Shown in pieces: positions 1 through 7,290 of a stretch of DNA of 9,997 nucleotides. Location: assembly GCA_017380995.1 (NCBI GenBank), contig JAFOCY010000194.1, forward strand, positions 1 to 9,997. Direction: 5' to 3'. Positions within the stretch are counted from its first letter, which is position 1. Every line of letters starts with the position of its first letter. This stretch comes from Oscillibacter sp. Its GTDB lineage: Bacteria; Bacillota; Clostridia; Oscillospirales; Oscillospiraceae. The position numbers and the translations under genes are program-made. A model generated the notes under the pieces. That model was not told where the DNA came from, did no database searches, and worked only from the letters and a program-made list of their open reading frames with translations.

Positions 1-2553
1 AGTATCCTCGGCGGGAACGGTCAGGGCCACGGCAGCCTCCAGAGCCTTGCCGATCTTCTTCTCGGCGCGGGCAGTCTCCAGCACGCCGTTAACGGCAGTA
101 CGCACAGCGATGATCTTCTCCCACTTCGCCATCTCTTCCTCACCCAGGGCATAGTCGGCGAAGGGCTGGTTCATATCGTTGAAGAGGACATTGCGCACAT
201 CATCACCCTCGCGGTGAGCCATGGCCTGCCAGATCTCATCGGCGGTGAAGCACAGGATGGGAGCCATGATCTTGGTCATGGTATCCAGGATCAGGTACAG
301 GGCGGTCTGGGCGCTGCGGCGCTTGGCACCGTCAGCCTCTTCGCAGTACAGACGGTCCTTGATGATATCCAGGTAGAAGTTGGACATCTCCACCACGCAG
401 AAGTCGTTGACTGCATGGGTGATAACCAGGAACTCATACTCGTCGTAAGCGGCGAAGCACTTTTCGATCAGGGCATTGAGGCGGGTGATGGCCCACTTAT
501 CCAGCTCCTCCATCTCAGCTGCGGGAGTCAGGGCATTGGGATCAAATCCGTCCAGGTTACCCAGGCAATAGCGGGCGGTGTTACGGAACTTCAGATAGTT
601 CTGGGAGTGCTGCTTGAAGATGGCGTCGGAGCAGCGCACGTCGGCATGATAGTCGGCGGAAGCAGCCCACAGGCGCAGCAGGTCTGCGCCGTACTTATTC
701 ATGATCTCATAGGGATCCATACCGTTGCCCAGGGACTTGTGCATAGCCTTACCTTCGCCATCAACGGTCCAGCCGTGGGTGACGCACTGGCGGAAGGGAG
801 CCTGAGGCTTGCCGGTGGAGCCAACGGCGGTCAGCAGGGCGGCCTGGAACCAGCCGCGATACTGGTCAAGCCCCTCCAGGTACATATCGGCAGGCCAGAA
901 GCCCTGATCCTTCTTCATGGAAGAGAAGTGGGTGGAGCCGGAGTCGAACCAGCAGTCCAGGGTATCCTCTTCCTTCTCAAAGCCATTGGCCTTGCCGCAG
1001 TGGGGGCAGGTAAAGCCTGCGGGCAGAATCTCCTCGGCGGTCTTGGAGAACCAGGCGTTGGAGCCCTCGGCGCCGAAGAGGGCGGAGATGGCGGCGATGG
1101 TCTCGTCGGTGCAGATGGGCTTGCCGCAGTCCTTGCAGTAGACAACGGGAATGGGCAGGCCCCACTTGCGCTGACGGGAGATGCACCAGTCGGTGCGCTC
1201 ACGCACCATGGACTTCATGCGGTCGATACCCCAGCCGGGGACCCAGCGCACATCGTCGCAGGCGGCGCAGGCCTCGTCCTTGAAGGAATCCACAGAGCAG
1301 AACCACTGGGGAGTGGCGCGGAAGATGATGGGGTTCTTGCAGCGCCAGCAGTGAGGATAGCTGTGAACGATCTCCTCAGAGGCGAAGAGAACGCCGCTTT
1401 CCTTCATGTCGGAGAGGATCACGGGGTTGGACTCATCGGTCTTCATGCCGGCATACTTGCCTGCATAGTCGGTGTGCTTGCCCTGATCGTCCACAGGCAC
1501 CACCATGTCCATGCCGTAGCGGCGGCAGGTCTGATAGTCGTCCGCGCCAAAGCCGGGAGCGGTGTGGACGCAGCCGGTACCGGAATCCATGGTGACATAG
1601 TCGGCCAGCACCAGGCGGCTGGTCTTGGGCAGGAAGGGATGGTCTGCCAGCATGTTCTCGAAGAAGGAGCCTTCGTGGGTCTCCACGATCTCATAGGACT
1701 CCACGCCGCCCACCTTCATCACCTTGTCAGTGAGGGCCTCGGCCATGACATAGACCTCGCCGTTTTCCTTGTTGCGCACAAGGGCATAGCTCTCATCGGG
1801 ATGAAGGGCGATGGCCAGGTTGCCGGGCAGGGTCCAGATGGTGGTGGTCCAGATGACGAAGAAGATCTTGGACTTATCGTAAGAAGCCAGCTTGCCCTGA
1901 TCGTCGTTCATGGGGAACTTCACATACACGGTGGTACAGGGATCGTCCTTATACTCGATCTCAGCCTCGGCAAGGGCGGTCTCATCGTGAGGGCACCAGT
2001 AAACGGGCTTGAGGCCCTTATAGATATAGCCGCGCTTGTACATCTCGCCAAAGACCTTCACCTCTTCGGCCTCGAAGGAGGGGGACATGGCCAGATAGGG
2101 ATGCTCCCAGTCACCCACAACGCCCATGCGCTGGAAGCCCTCGCTCTGGAGGTCCACATACTTCTGGGCATAGGCATGGCAGGCAGAGCGGAAGTCAGGC
2201 ACGCTCATTGCCTTGCGGTTGAGCTTCTGCTCCTTGATGATGGCAGACTCGATGGGCATGCCGTGGTTATCCCAGCCGGGGATATAGGGGGTATAGTAGC
2301 CGCGCATAGCATAGGAACGGACAATGATGTCCTTGATGGACTTGTTCAGGGCATGGCCCATGTGGAGCATGCCGTTGGAGAACGGAGGGCCGTCATGCAA
2401 AGAGAAGCGGGGCTTTCCCTCGTTCTTCTTCAGCAGTTCGTTGTAGAGGTTCTGCTCCTTCCAGCGCTGGAGCATCTCCGGCTCGCGCTTGGGCAGGCCC
2501 GCGCGCATGGGGAATTCCGTCTTGGGCAGATTGATGGTCTTGTTGTAATCCAT
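1..2553 (-). CDS. ileS: Isoleucine--tRNA ligase (IleRS), 3' end cut by window edge
   Basis: Cytoplasmic class Ia aminoacyl-tRNA synthetase that charges tRNA-Ile and edits mischarged valine. 851 codons are present; bacterial IleRS is about 920-940 residues, so roughly the last 80, including any C-terminal zinc module, lie outside the window. The minus-strand translation begins MDYNKTINLPKTEFPMRAGL. The HIGH motif is HMGH at residues 64-67 in DGPPFSNGMLHMGHALNK. The CP1 editing domain carries TTTIWTLPGN and GCVHTAPGFGADDY, with H330 and D339 matching the E. coli editing residues His333 and Asp342. The KMSKS loop reads AMHKS at 603-607. Two CxxC pairs (C473/C476 and C516/C519) flank the insert before the DTLDCWFDSGSTH segment. 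The start ATG has an AGGAG ribosome site 8 bases upstream (2562-2566). Expression is controlled by the T-box leader just upstream. Identification is secure. Confidence 0.98.
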   Translation of the reverse strand, partial: MDYNKTINLPKTEFPMRAGLPKREPEMLQRWKEQNLYNELLKKNEGKPRFSLHDGPPFSNGMLHMGHALNKSIKDIIVRSYAMRGYYTPYIPGWDNHGMPIESAIIKEQKLNRKAMSVPDFRSACHAYAQKYVDLQSEGFQRMGVVGDWEHPYLAMSPSFEAEEVKVFGEMYKRGYIYKGLKPVYWCPHDETALAEAEIEYKDDPCTTVYVKFPMNDDQGKLASYDKSKIFFVIWTTTIWTLPGNLAIALHPDESYALVRNKENGEVYVMAEALTDKVMKVGGVESYEIVETHEGSFFENMLADHPFLPKTSRLVLADYVTMDSGTGCVHTAPGFGADDYQTCRRYGMDMVVPVDDQGKHTDYAGKYAGMKTDESNPVILSDMKESGVLFASEEIVHSYPHCWRCKNPIIFRATPQWFCSVDSFKDEACAACDDVRWVPGWGIDRMKSMVRERTDWCISRQRKWGLPIPVVYCKDCGKPICTDETIAAISALFGAEGSNAWFSKTAEEILPAGFTCPHCGKANGFEKEEDTLDCWFDSGSTHFSSMKKDQGFWPADMYLEGLDQYRGWFQAALLTAVGSTGKPQAPFRQCVTHGWTVDGEGKAMHKSLGNGMDPYEIMNKYGADLLRLWAASADYHADVRCSDAIFKQHSQNYLKFRNTARYCLGNLDGFDPNALTPAAEMEELDKWAITRLNALIEKCFAAYDEYEFLVITHAVNDFCVVEMSNFYLDIIKDRLYCEEADGAKRRSAQTALYLILDTMTKIMAPILCFTADEIWQAMAHREGDDVRNVLFNDMNQPFADYALGEEEMAKWEKIIAVRTAVNGVLETARAEKKIGKALEAAVALTVPAEDT

Positions 2554-2594
2554 ATCCGCGTCTCCTTTTTTTATATAGTATGGGTTTTGAATCT

Positions 2595-2634
2595 AAAAAT
2601 AAAAACACCCCGTCTCCATCAAGAGACAGGGTGT
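2595..2634 (-). terminator. Intrinsic terminator of the ileS T-box leader
   Basis: On the minus strand, ACACCCTGTCTC (2623-2634) pairs with GAGACGGGGTGT (2605-2616). This gives a 12-bp stem with one G-U pair and a 6-base loop, followed by TTTTT-A-TTTTT. It lies 13 bases past the T-box TGGTACCGC and about 40 bases before the ileS start, the normal position for the transcription decision in this riboswitch class. Confidence 0.93.
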
Positions 2635-2876
2635 GCATTCACACTCTGCGGTACCACTCTCGGTTGCCCTCCCCTCACGGGAAGGACCGCTCTGCGCCTG
2701 CCAATACAGGCTGACGGGATAACGGCCGTCACTCGTCCAGGCTTACTTGGGTTCAGCCGGAGGCTCCAAGGTGATCTTCGTCCCACGGGTCCCACCGCCT
2801 CACACCACCCGGCGGCTCTCTTTGCGGCCCACGAAGGAGTACTCTTCCTTTTCCTCGCCAAAATGTTCAATTACTC
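2595..2876 (-). promoter_or_regulatory. T-box riboswitch leader of ileS (AUC isoleucine specifier)
   Basis: This leader RNA senses uncharged tRNA-Ile and permits read-through into ileS. Read on the minus strand, it contains the AGAGTA S-turn of the specifier loop near 2841. A CTTCGT/ACGAAG helix above it is followed by ATC at 2773-2775 and then A, as expected for an Ile specifier codon and its conserved following purine. Next come the Stem I apex with AGAGAG and GGTG elements (about 2801-2822), a CCGTTATC stretch near 2720, and the T-box TGGTACCGC at 2648-2656. Its TGGT would pair with the ACCA end of tRNA-Ile. The ACCGC part can pair with GCGGT at 2686-2690 to form the antiterminator. The competing terminator follows. 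The leader start of about 2876 is inferred from the promoter. Confidence 0.95.
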
Positions 2877-2880
2877 AAGT

Positions 2881-2908
2881 ATCATATCATATTTTAACCG
2901 TTTGTCAA
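2881..2908 (-). promoter_or_regulatory. Sigma-A-type promoter for the T-box/ileS transcript
   Basis: The minus strand carries a perfect -35 box TTGACA (2903-2908), a 16-base spacer and -10 box TATGAT (2881-2886, 5 of 6 matches to TATAAT). Transcription would start near 2874-2876, immediately before T-box Stem I. The surrounding sequence is AT-rich compared with the genes. A one-base-shifted -10 (ATGATA, 17-base spacer) is possible but less good. Confidence 0.8.
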
Positions 2909-3007
2909 TGGATATAGGAAGAAAAAGCCACTCCCCACGTCGTTTTTTCTTAATGAGTCCAACGATTCAGCGAAATATGCCCTCTTTTTAAAGTCAATGT
3001 TTTTCAG

Positions 3008-3051
3008 TATGCGGAATCACTCTGTGCATATTTTTTTCTTATGACCGCATA
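3008..3051. promoter_or_regulatory. TATGC/GCATA dyad cluster, possible operator
   Basis: TATGCGG (3008-3014) is an exact inverted copy of CCGCATA (3045-3051). A further GCATA lies between them at 3026-3030, and the right arm is itself a TATG-N4-CATA palindrome (3040-3051). The cluster sits upstream of the likely tctC promoter, about 90-130 bases before the start codon, where an activator such as a LysR-type protein would bind. The repeats are seen directly; the operator role is inference, and short dyads in AT-rich DNA can occur by chance. Confidence 0.35.
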
Positions 3052-3068
3052 GCTTTTTTGTATTTTTC

Positions 3069-3097
3069 CTTACATGTCGATTTTGTTACAATATACA
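3069..3097 (+). promoter_or_regulatory. Candidate promoter of tctCBA
   Basis: CTTACA (3069-3074) and TATACA (3092-3097) are 17 bases apart, each with 4 of 6 consensus matches. An alternative -10, TACAAT at 3087-3092, has no good -35 partner. A weak promoter would suit an activator-dependent operon. A TTGT-T-ACAA palindrome (3083-3091) and a TTGTAT/ATACAA inverted pair (3058-3063 and 3093-3098) overlap this stretch and could also be protein binding sites. Confidence 0.35.
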
Positions 3098-3140
3098 AGA
3101 AACCTGAAACAAAGGTTGTACTAAATAGGAGGATATGAAT

Positions 3141-4160
3141 ATGAAAAGACTTACCGCGCTCGTTCTGACTCTCGTCATGGCTCTGGGCATGACCGCTTGC
3201 GGCGCCAAGAAGGAAGAGGCTCCCGCTGCTTCTGCTCCCGCCGCTTCTGCTCCCGCCGCTTCTGCTCCCGCCGCTTCTGAGGGCTGGACTCCCGATCGTG
3301 CTATCGAGTTGGTTGCCTGCTACGGTGCCGGCGGCGGTCACGACATCCTGCTGCGTACCATGCAGAAAATCATAGTTGACGAGAAGCTGAGCACTGCTAA
3401 CTTCAACGTTGTCAACAAGGACGGCGGTTCCGGCGCCATCGGTATGGCCTATGTTGACGGTCACGCCGGCGACCCCCATTATCTGATGTGCACCACCTCT
3501 TCTTTCACCACTACCCCCCTGAAGACCAAGCTGGGCTTCACCTATGAGAACTTCACTCCCATCGCTCTGCTGGGCCTGGATCCCTCCATCATCGTTGTCC
3601 GCACCGACTCCGGCATCACCAATCTGGATGAGCTGCTGGCCACTCCCGATGTCTCCCTGGGCGGTACCGGCGTTGGCACCGTTGACCACATCATCACTAC
3701 CAAGCTGAACGCTGCTAAGGGCGTCGAGATCAACTACGTCCCCTATAACGGCGACGGCGAGCAGGTTACCGCTCTGCTGGGCAGCCAGGTCACCTCTATC
3801 TGCTGCAACTACAACACCGTTTCTGAGTACATCGGCACCGGCGATTTCACTTGCATCGCCACCTTCACTCCCGAGCGTCTGACCGCCAACCCCGATGTTG
3901 CTACTGCTGTTGAGCAGGGCTACGACATCGAGATGAGCCTGTACCGCGGCGTTTGCGCTCCCGCCGGCATCTCTGAGGCCGAGAAGGAGTTCTACATCGA
4001 TCTGATGACCAAGCTCAATGAAACCGAGGCTTGGCACACCGAGTATCTGGCGGCCAACGGCGTTGAGCCTCACTTCATCACTGGCGACGACTTCAAGGCT
4101 TACCTGGACGAAGTGAACGAGGAGTTCACCATCGCCATGACCGAGGCCGGCCTGATTTGA
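3141..4160 (+). CDS. tctC: TctC-family tripartite tricarboxylate transporter solute-binding lipoprotein
   Basis: This is the extracytoplasmic receptor of a TTT system. It is anchored to the outer face of the membrane by a lipidated cysteine and delivers a solute, usually a carboxylate, to TctA/TctB. The product is 339 residues: a signal peptide MKRLTALVLTLVMALGMTAC with lipobox Cys20, a low-complexity linker of four APAAS repeats (27-46), then a type 2 periplasmic-binding-protein fold. The two ligand loops typical of TctC/Bug proteins are recognisable at YGAGGGHDILLR (61-72) and NKDGGSGAIG (92-101). I chose the ATG at 3141 because AGGAGG at 3127-3132 is 8 bases upstream; the in-frame ATG at 3135 would leave only 2 bases. 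It is the first gene of tctC-tctB-tctA. The substrate cannot be read from the sequence. Confidence 0.93.
   Translation: MKRLTALVLTLVMALGMTACGAKKEEAPAASAPAASAPAASAPAASEGWTPDRAIELVACYGAGGGHDILLRTMQKIIVDEKLSTANFNVVNKDGGSGAIGMAYVDGHAGDPHYLMCTTSSFTTTPLKTKLGFTYENFTPIALLGLDPSIIVVRTDSGITNLDELLATPDVSLGGTGVGTVDHIITTKLNAAKGVEINYVPYNGDGEQVTALLGSQVTSICCNYNTVSEYIGTGDFTCIATFTPERLTANPDVATAVEQGYDIEMSLYRGVCAPAGISEAEKEFYIDLMTKLNETEAWHTEYLAANGVEPHFITGDDFKAYLDEVNEEFTIAMTEAGLI
3219..3278 (+). repeat. Four tandem 15-bp units encoding APAAS
   Basis: Four head-to-tail copies of GCTCCCGCCGCTTCT lie inside tctC; the first differs by one base (GCT for GCC), a silent change. They encode the flexible linker between the lipidated cysteine and the binding domain. 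The near identity at DNA level points to recent slippage or unequal recombination. Copy number can change without breaking the frame. Confidence 0.95.
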
Positions 4161-4171
4161 TCTCACGCATG

Positions 4172-4205
4172 ATGGGGGCGGCCTACCGCCCCCATTTCCT
4201 TCCCC
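4172..4205 (+). terminator. Hairpin between tctC and tctB, likely partial terminator or mRNA-stabilising element
   Basis: ATGGGGGCGG (4172-4181) pairs perfectly with CCGCCCCCAT (4186-4195) around a CCTA loop, 11 bases after the tctC stop. The downstream TTTCCTTCCCC is pyrimidine-rich but has no long T run. The next gene, tctB, starts 46 bases further on with no obvious promoter. A leaky terminator, or a 3' end protecting the tctC message, would give more binding protein than membrane subunits, which is common in binding-protein transporters. That role is inferred. Confidence 0.7.
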
Positions 4206-4241
4206 TCGCTAAAGATCCGTTAATGTGTTAAAGGAGTATTT

Positions 4242-4682
4242 ATGATTACACTGTACCGGGCATTTCTCGTGCTGTTGGCCTTGGTAGCCAGTCTGATGAT
4301 GCCTGAGGCCCTGGGCCTGCCCAAGGATTCTCAGTACACCATCGGTCCCGGCTTCCTTCCCCTGATCATGCTGGGTGCCACCATCGTCTGCTGTGTTATT
4401 TTGCTGCTGCTGGACCTTAAGGACAAGACTGATGCCACTGTGAAGAAGGAGTCCATCCCCAAGATGCTCCTCTATATCATGGCTACCGGCCTGCTGATCT
4501 TCTGCATGGAGCATGTGGGCATCATCCTCAGCGTTGCCGTTTATATTTTCTCCATCATTTTCTTTGTGGAGAAGCATCCTCCTCTGACGGCGCTGAAGGT
4601 CTCCCTCATTACCAGCGTTCTGATCTATGCTATTTTCCACATCTGGCTGAAGGTCCCCATGACCATCTGCAATTTCTTCTAA
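4242..4682 (+). CDS. tctB: TctB-family small membrane subunit of the TTT transporter
   Basis: This 146-residue integral membrane protein is the small subunit that pairs with TctA in the cytoplasmic membrane. Hydrophobic segments lie at about 5-20, 38-58, 74-90, 91-109 and 116-136. The family's GPGFLP motif is at 35-40, just before the second segment. A short charged loop (DLKDKTDATVKKES, 58-71) links the two halves. Length and layout are normal for TctB, a poorly conserved family usually recognised by its position between tctC and tctA. AAGGAG at 4231-4236 lies 5 bases before the ATG, and only 15 bases separate its stop from tctA. Confidence 0.9.
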   Translation: MITLYRAFLVLLALVASLMMPEALGLPKDSQYTIGPGFLPLIMLGATIVCCVILLLLDLKDKTDATVKKESIPKMLLYIMATGLLIFCMEHVGIILSVAVYIFSIIFFVEKHPPLTALKVSLITSVLIYAIFHIWLKVPMTICNFF

Positions 4683-4697
4683 GGGGAGGTCGTTACA

Positions 4698-6212
4698 ATG
4701 GTTGAAATTTTAGTCGATTTTTGGGGCGGCTGTCTCCAGATGATGACCCCCTATAACCTGCTGATCATTCTGCTTGGTTCTCTGGTCGGTACCGTAGTCG
4801 GTGCTCTGCCCGGTCTTGGCCCCTCCGCAGGCCTCGCTCTGATGATCCCCATGACCTTCACCATGAACCCCACCGCAGGCCTTGCCCTGCTGATGGGCGT
4901 TTACATGGGCACCATGTTTGGCGGCCGTATCACCTCCATTCTTATCAACACCCCCGGTGACGCTCCCGCCATCGTTACCTGCATGGACGGCTATCCCCTG
5001 ATGTGTCAGGGCCGCGGCGGTTTTGCGCTGGGCATTTCCGCTATCAGTTCCTTCCTTGGCGGCTTTTTCGGCATTGCCGTTCTGATTTTCATGGCCCCCA
5101 CCATTGCTGATCTTGTTATCAGCTTCGGCGCTCCCGAATATTTCATGCTGCTTCTGCTGGGTCTTTGCACCATCGCCCTGCTGGCAGGTGACTCCGTGAT
5201 GAAGGCTCTGCTGATGACCGTCATCGGCTTTATCATCGGTCTGGTTGGCTGTGACTTCGTGTCTGGTTACACCCGCTTCTGTTATGCGCCTGAGCTGCTG
5301 GAAGGCATCGACTTTGTTGTTGTCATCATGGGTATGTACGGCATCGGCGAGGTTCTGCACAATGTGGAGCACAACGTTCACCTGGATCTGGGCAAGCCCA
5401 ACTTCAAGTTGCGCGAGTATTTCCCCACCCGTAAGGAACTCAAGGAAGTTTCCATGCCCATGCTGCGTGGCTCCCTCATCGGTACAGTGATCGGTATTCT
5501 TCCCGCAGCTGGCGGCACCATTGCCACCTTCCTGGCTTATGCTACCGAGAAGAAGCTGGCCAAGGATTCCAGCCGTTTCGGCAAGGGCGCTCCCGAGGGC
5601 CTGGCTGCTCCTGAGGCTGCCAATAACGCCTCTGTCGGCGGCGCTCTGGTTCCCCTGGTCACTATGGGCATCCCCGGCTCCGGCGGTACCGCTATCCTGC
5701 TGGGTGTGTTCATTATGTTCGGCATGCGTCCCGGCCCCCTGCTGATGGTGGAATCCGGTGACATCGTGTGGGCCATGATCGCAGGCCTGTTTATTGCCAA
5801 CATATTCCTTCTGGTTTCTAACCTGGTGATGATCCCCGTATTCGTCAACGCCATCCGTATTGTGGAAAAGCACCTGTCCGTTCTGGTCCTGACTTTGTGC
5901 TGCGTTGGCGCTTATGCCCTGAACTACAGCTTCTTTAACGTGTGGCTGATGCTGATCTTCGGTCTGTTCGGCTATGTGACCAAGAAGTTCAAGCTACCTA
6001 CCGGTCCGTTGATCCTCTCTGTGGTCCTGGCCTCCTCCCTCGAGAGCTATTTCCGTCAGTCCCTGATGCTCTCCAAGGGCAGCTACATGATCTTCCTGAC
6101 CCGTCCTGTCAGCCTGGCCATCCTGTTTATCATCTTGGGCACCGCAGTTTTCAGCGTGGTCAACAACCAGATCAAAAAGAAGAAAAAGGCCGCCGGGAAG
6201 GCTGCCAAGTAA
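4698..6212 (+). CDS. tctA: TctA-family large membrane subunit of the TTT transporter
   Basis: This 504-residue polytopic protein is the transport channel of the TTT system and is thought to use an ion gradient for secondary uptake. Family hallmarks are GTVVGALPGLGPSAG (31-45), the YMGTMFGGRITSILINTPGD block (69-88), MDGYP (96-100), and in the second half GTVIGILPAAGGTIATFLAY (262-281), RFGKGAPEGLAAPEAANN (293-310) and VTMGIPGSGGTAILLG (321-336). The two halves carry related glycine-rich loops, consistent with the internal pseudo-symmetry of the family. A long hydrophilic stretch at about 219-255 separates them. The C-terminus is a basic cytoplasmic tail (KKKKKAAGKAAK). GGGGAGG at 4683-4689 is 8 bases before the ATG. 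It is the last gene of tctCBA and is followed by a strong terminator. Confidence 0.96.
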   Translation: MVEILVDFWGGCLQMMTPYNLLIILLGSLVGTVVGALPGLGPSAGLALMIPMTFTMNPTAGLALLMGVYMGTMFGGRITSILINTPGDAPAIVTCMDGYPLMCQGRGGFALGISAISSFLGGFFGIAVLIFMAPTIADLVISFGAPEYFMLLLLGLCTIALLAGDSVMKALLMTVIGFIIGLVGCDFVSGYTRFCYAPELLEGIDFVVVIMGMYGIGEVLHNVEHNVHLDLGKPNFKLREYFPTRKELKEVSMPMLRGSLIGTVIGILPAAGGTIATFLAYATEKKLAKDSSRFGKGAPEGLAAPEAANNASVGGALVPLVTMGIPGSGGTAILLGVFIMFGMRPGPLLMVESGDIVWAMIAGLFIANIFLLVSNLVMIPVFVNAIRIVEKHLSVLVLTLCCVGAYALNYSFFNVWLMLIFGLFGYVTKKFKLPTGPLILSVVLASSLESYFRQSLMLSKGSYMIFLTRPVSLAILFIILGTAVFSVVNNQIKKKKKAAGKAAK

Positions 6213-6239
6213 TTGGTTCGCTTTTCAGTCATCTTGGAA

Positions 6240-6277
6240 GGGACCGGTCTCATTACGAGGCCGGTCCCTCTTCTTTT
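6240..6277 (+). terminator. Intrinsic terminator after tctA
   Basis: GGGACCGGTCTC (6240-6251) pairs with GAGGCCGGTCCC (6257-6268), a 12-bp stem with one T-G wobble and a 5-base loop, followed by the T-rich tail TCTTCTTTT. It begins 28 bases after the tctA stop and separates the transporter operon from the regulator gene. Confidence 0.9.
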
Positions 6278-6283
6278 CACCGC

Positions 6284-6313
6284 TTGCATACGCCTCTCCT
6301 TTTATAGTAAAAT
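6284..6313 (+). promoter_or_regulatory. Candidate promoter of the lysR-type gene
   Basis: TTGCAT (6284-6289, 3 of 6 matches) is followed after 18 bases by TAAAAT (6308-6313, 5 of 6 matches). It lies between the tctA terminator and the regulator gene, in an AT-rich stretch unlike its surroundings. Autoregulation is common among LysR genes, but no clear operator dyad is visible here. Confidence 0.45.
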
Positions 6314-6350
6314 ATATTCATAATTAAGGAATTGACAAGGAGGGCTGGAC

Positions 6351-7268
6351 ATGACGCTAAAGGATCTGGAATATTTCATTGCGATTTCAAAAGCAAAAAG
6401 CATTACCCGTGCCGCAGCCAAACTCTACGTTGCCCAGCCCGCACTGAGCCAGTGCCTCCAAAAAATCGAAAAAGAACTTGGCGTTGGTCTGGTGGTACGC
6501 AACAGCAGCGGCGTAGCCCTTACCAGTGAGGGTGCCTGCTTCCTGGAATTCGCCCAAAAAGTCCTCCAGGACCGCTCTGAGCTGACCAAAAAGATCCAGG
6601 ATGTGGAAAACGCAGAAAACGGAGAAATTCGCCTCGGCTTTACCGGCACACAGGCAACTTATGTTCTTCCTTATATCCTGCCGGAGTTTCAAGCCATACA
6701 CCCCGGTGTCACCATTACCCTTGTGGAGGCCCACAGCGATGAGATCGAAACCAAGCTTTTGCACAACGAGGTGGATATCGGTATTCTGCACCCGCCCATT
6801 CTAAATATAAGCAAGCTAAACTTTTTCGAGATCAGCACAGATGACATCGTCGTGCTCCCCCGCAAAGCCAGTGCCTATCAGGATTTCATCTATTACAAAG
6901 ATGGCTGCAGCGATCCTTATCTGGACCTGAACTTTTTCCGAAAAGAGCCTGTGATCCTGACCCTTCCGTCGCAGCGCAGCCGTATGGTCTGCGACCAAAT
7001 CTTCGCCAACGCCGGTATTGTGCCCAAAGTACAGCAGGTCTGCCGAAGCATCATCACCCTCAACGCTCTGGCCGAAGTGGATTACGCCTCTGTGCTGGTC
7101 CCCCGCAAACAGCTTTCCCGGGAGACGCAAAGCCGCGACTTTTTCCGCATTGACGAAAGCATTGCCGTTCCCTACACCTTTGTAGTAGCCACTACAAAGG
7201 ATACCTATCTCCCAATTGCGGTGCGAAACCTGGTGGAAGAGTTTATGAAAAAGAAATATACATTCTGA
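6351..7268 (+). CDS. LysR-family transcriptional regulator
   Basis: This 305-residue DNA-binding regulator has the standard LysR length. The N-terminal winged helix-turn-helix covers about 1-60: MTLKDLEYFIAISKAKSITR, then AAAKLYVAQPALSQCLQKIE, KELGVGLVVR and the wing ending ALTSEG. A linker helix follows at about 62-88. The periplasmic-binding-like effector domain runs from about 91 (GEIRLGFTGTQATYVLPYIL) to the end, with VDIGILHPP at 141-149. AAGGAGG at 6337-6343 is 7 bases before the ATG. It is likely cotranscribed with the membrane protein gene 22 bases downstream. Its place between tctCBA and that gene makes it the best candidate regulator of one or both, sensing the transported compound; this is inference. 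LysR proteins more often face their target divergently, which is not the case here. Confidence 0.95.
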   Translation: MTLKDLEYFIAISKAKSITRAAAKLYVAQPALSQCLQKIEKELGVGLVVRNSSGVALTSEGACFLEFAQKVLQDRSELTKKIQDVENAENGEIRLGFTGTQATYVLPYILPEFQAIHPGVTITLVEAHSDEIETKLLHNEVDIGILHPPILNISKLNFFEISTDDIVVLPRKASAYQDFIYYKDGCSDPYLDLNFFRKEPVILTLPSQRSRMVCDQIFANAGIVPKVQQVCRSIITLNALAEVDYASVLVPRKQLSRETQSRDFFRIDESIAVPYTFVVATTKDTYLPIAVRNLVEEFMKKKYTF

Positions 7269-7290
7269 TGATCCGAGGTGACTTCTTTCG

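Noticed and set aside
214..2991. Very long plus-strand open frame (about 925 codons) opposite ileS and its leader
   Set aside because: It runs antisense to a clearly identified IleRS gene, crosses the T-box and promoter, and its translation is low-complexity (rich in G, H, L, V, A) with no recognisable domain. The frame stays open because the GC-biased ileS codons avoid complements of stop codons.
3135..3137. Upstream in-frame ATG as the tctC start
   Set aside because: Only 2 bases separate it from AGGAGG, while the ATG at 3141 has 8, and the signal peptide is complete from 3141.
3039..4166. Minus-strand open frame of 375 codons opposite tctC
   Set aside because: It mirrors tctC, and its SGGSRSGGSRSGG stretch is simply the complement of the APAAS repeat. 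There is no ribosome site or known domain.
4710..5873. Minus-strand open frame of 387 codons opposite tctA
   Set aside because: The translation is rich in H, Q, G and N, as expected from the complement of a membrane protein gene, while the plus-strand frame has all TctA motifs.
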